Shown here: positions 5,795-6,370 of the stretch, piece after piece
How the letters are laid out: each line of letters starts with the position of its first letter
Position numbering within the stretch: the stretch's first letter is position 1
Assembly (NCBI GenBank): GCA_947589375.1
Contig: CANQAO010000063.1
Coordinates: 1-6,370 of the forward strand
Direction of reading: 5' to 3'
DNA length: 6,370 nt
Origin: an uncultured Bacilli bacterium
GTDB taxonomy: Bacteria; Bacillota_I; Bacilli_A; RF39; UBA660
Translations under genes and position numbers: made by a program
The notes under the pieces: model-generated
Told to the model about the DNA's origin: nothing
Database searches by the model: none
Seen by the model: the letters and a program-made list of their open reading frames with translations, nothing else

Positions 5795-6300
5795 TATAAA
5801 ATCTCCTCTACTTTTTTACCACGTAAAGCAGCAATGTGACTTATAGTTTTTTGTTCTTTTAATGCGTTTAAAGTTGCATATGCCATATTAACTTTAGTAT
5901 TTGAACCTAATGATTTAGATAAAATATCTTTAACGCCAGCAAGTTCTAAAACGGCTCTTACTGGACCACCGGCTTTAACTCCAGTACCTTTTGAAGCTGG
6001 TTTAAGCATAACTTTACTAGCTCCTCTTCTGCCGATAGCTTCATGTGGGATAGTATGTTCATCTACGATTGCTACTCTAGTAACATTTTTAGTAGCGGCA
6101 GCCACGGCTTTTTTAATGGCATCTGGTACTTCGGCAGCTTTACCTGAACCGATACCCACTTTACCTTTACGATCTCCAACTACGACAGTAGCAGCGAAAC
6201 GTAATTGACGACCACCTTTTGTTACTTTGGTAACACGACCAATATTTATAACTTCTTCGTCATATAATTTTGGACGAGGTTCTCTTCTTCTAGTTTCCAA
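5794..6300 (-). CDS. rpsE: 30S ribosomal protein S5 (uS5)
   Basis: The 168-residue protein has the usual bacterial S5 length. The N-terminal double-stranded-RNA-binding-like domain covers about residues 13-76 and contains the family signature from about residue 21 to 61 (GRVTKVTKGGRQLRF, then VVGDRKGKVGIGSGKA). The C-terminal domain covers about residues 95-165 and includes GTGVKAGGPVRAVLELAGV and the conserved SLGSNTKVN segment. S5 sits in the small-subunit body near the mRNA entry channel and contributes to decoding accuracy. The start is TTG, chosen because the protein then begins at the expected family position and a strong SD sits 7 bases upstream. The TAA stop shares one base with the rplO ATG (TAATG), so the two are probably translationally coupled. 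The rpmD gene normally found after rpsE is absent. Confidence 0.98.
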   Translation of the reverse strand: METRRREPRPKLYDEEVINIGRVTKVTKGGRQLRFAATVVVGDRKGKVGIGSGKAAEVPDAIKKAVAAATKNVTRVAIVDEHTIPHEAIGRRGASKVMLKPASKGTGVKAGGPVRAVLELAGVKDILSKSLGSNTKVNMAYATLNALKEQKTISHIAALRGKKVEEIL

Positions 6301-6307
6301 GTGTTTT

Positions 6308-6316
6308 CCCTCCTTT
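6308..6316 (-). promoter_or_regulatory. Ribosome binding site deciding the TTG start of rpsE
   Basis: On the minus strand this reads AAAGGAGGG, a near-ideal SD sequence, followed by a 7-base spacer and then TTG. It shares its first two bases with the rplR stop codon (TAA at 6315-6317). No in-frame ATG or GTG lies at a comparable distance, so this site fixes TTG as the initiation codon. Confidence 0.85.
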
Positions 6317-6370
6317 AGAATTCTAATCCATTTTCGCGAGCAGCTTCAGCTAAAGCTTTTACACGACCAT
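6315..6370 (-). CDS. rplR: 50S ribosomal protein L18 (uL18), C-terminal end only
   Basis: Only the last 17 codons and a TAA stop are inside the window; the gene continues past the right edge. The visible residues are GRVKALAEAARENGLEF, which match the conserved end of bacterial L18 (typically HGRVKALADAAREAGL plus a short tail). The partial codon at the edge ends in AT, which fits the expected histidine (CAT). L18 binds 5S rRNA in the large-subunit central protuberance. Its place directly upstream of rpsE is the standard spc-operon order. The stop codon abuts the rpsE Shine-Dalgarno sequence, leaving 14 bases between the two genes. The identification rests on a short stretch but is strongly supported by context. 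Confidence 0.9.
   Translation of the reverse strand, partial: GRVKALAEAARENGLEF

Noticed and set aside
5394..5846. Plus-strand open frame of 150 codons opposite rplO
   Set aside because: It is antisense to rplO and the end of rpsE; its composition mirrors theirs and there is no family match.

Overview
This window is the downstream part of a conserved ribosomal-protein gene cluster: the end of the spc operon running straight into the alpha operon. Every recognisable gene is on the minus strand, so transcription runs from high to low coordinates. The order in that direction is rplR (3' end only), rpsE, rplO, secY, adk, map, infA, rpmJ, rpsM, rpsK, rpoA, rplQ. Genes overlap or lie at most 22 bases apart, and most have a clear Shine-Dalgarno (SD) sequence, so this looks like one long, translationally coupled transcription unit. 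It ends at an intrinsic terminator whose stem begins inside the last codons of rplQ.

The DNA is AT-rich, SD sequences are strong, and the order spc-secY-adk-map-infA-rpmJ-rpsM-rpsK-rpoA-rplQ is typical of Firmicutes and Mollicutes. TGA serves as a stop (secY, adk, map) and tryptophan is TGG where checked, so the Mycoplasma/Spiroplasma code (TGA = Trp) does not apply. rpmD (uL30) is missing from its usual place between rpsE and rplO, a loss known in Mollicutes. My inference is a reduced-genome, low-GC bacterium near the base of the Mollicutes within Bacilli (Acholeplasma/Izemoplasma/RF39-like). This placement is tentative.

Layout: 6315-6370 is the tail of rplR. 5351-6300 holds rpsE and rplO. 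2710-5350 holds the housekeeping block secY (membrane translocon), adk (adenylate kinase) and map (removal of initiator methionine). 2316-2705 holds infA (IF-1) and the small rpmJ gene (bL36). 196-2301 is the alpha-operon block rpsM, rpsK, rpoA, rplQ. 1-195 has no convincing gene; it holds the operon terminator, a second hairpin with its T-tract on the plus strand, and an inverted repeat.

The genes together make ribosomal proteins, an initiation factor, the RNA polymerase alpha subunit and the machinery that exports and trims nascent proteins. I see no undescribed biological system. The points that merit a second look are the missing rpmD, TTG starts on rpsE and secY, a lysine/asparagine-rich N-terminal insertion in IF-1, an unusual P-loop in adenylate kinase, stop codons and SD sites sharing the same bases, and the non-coding left edge.
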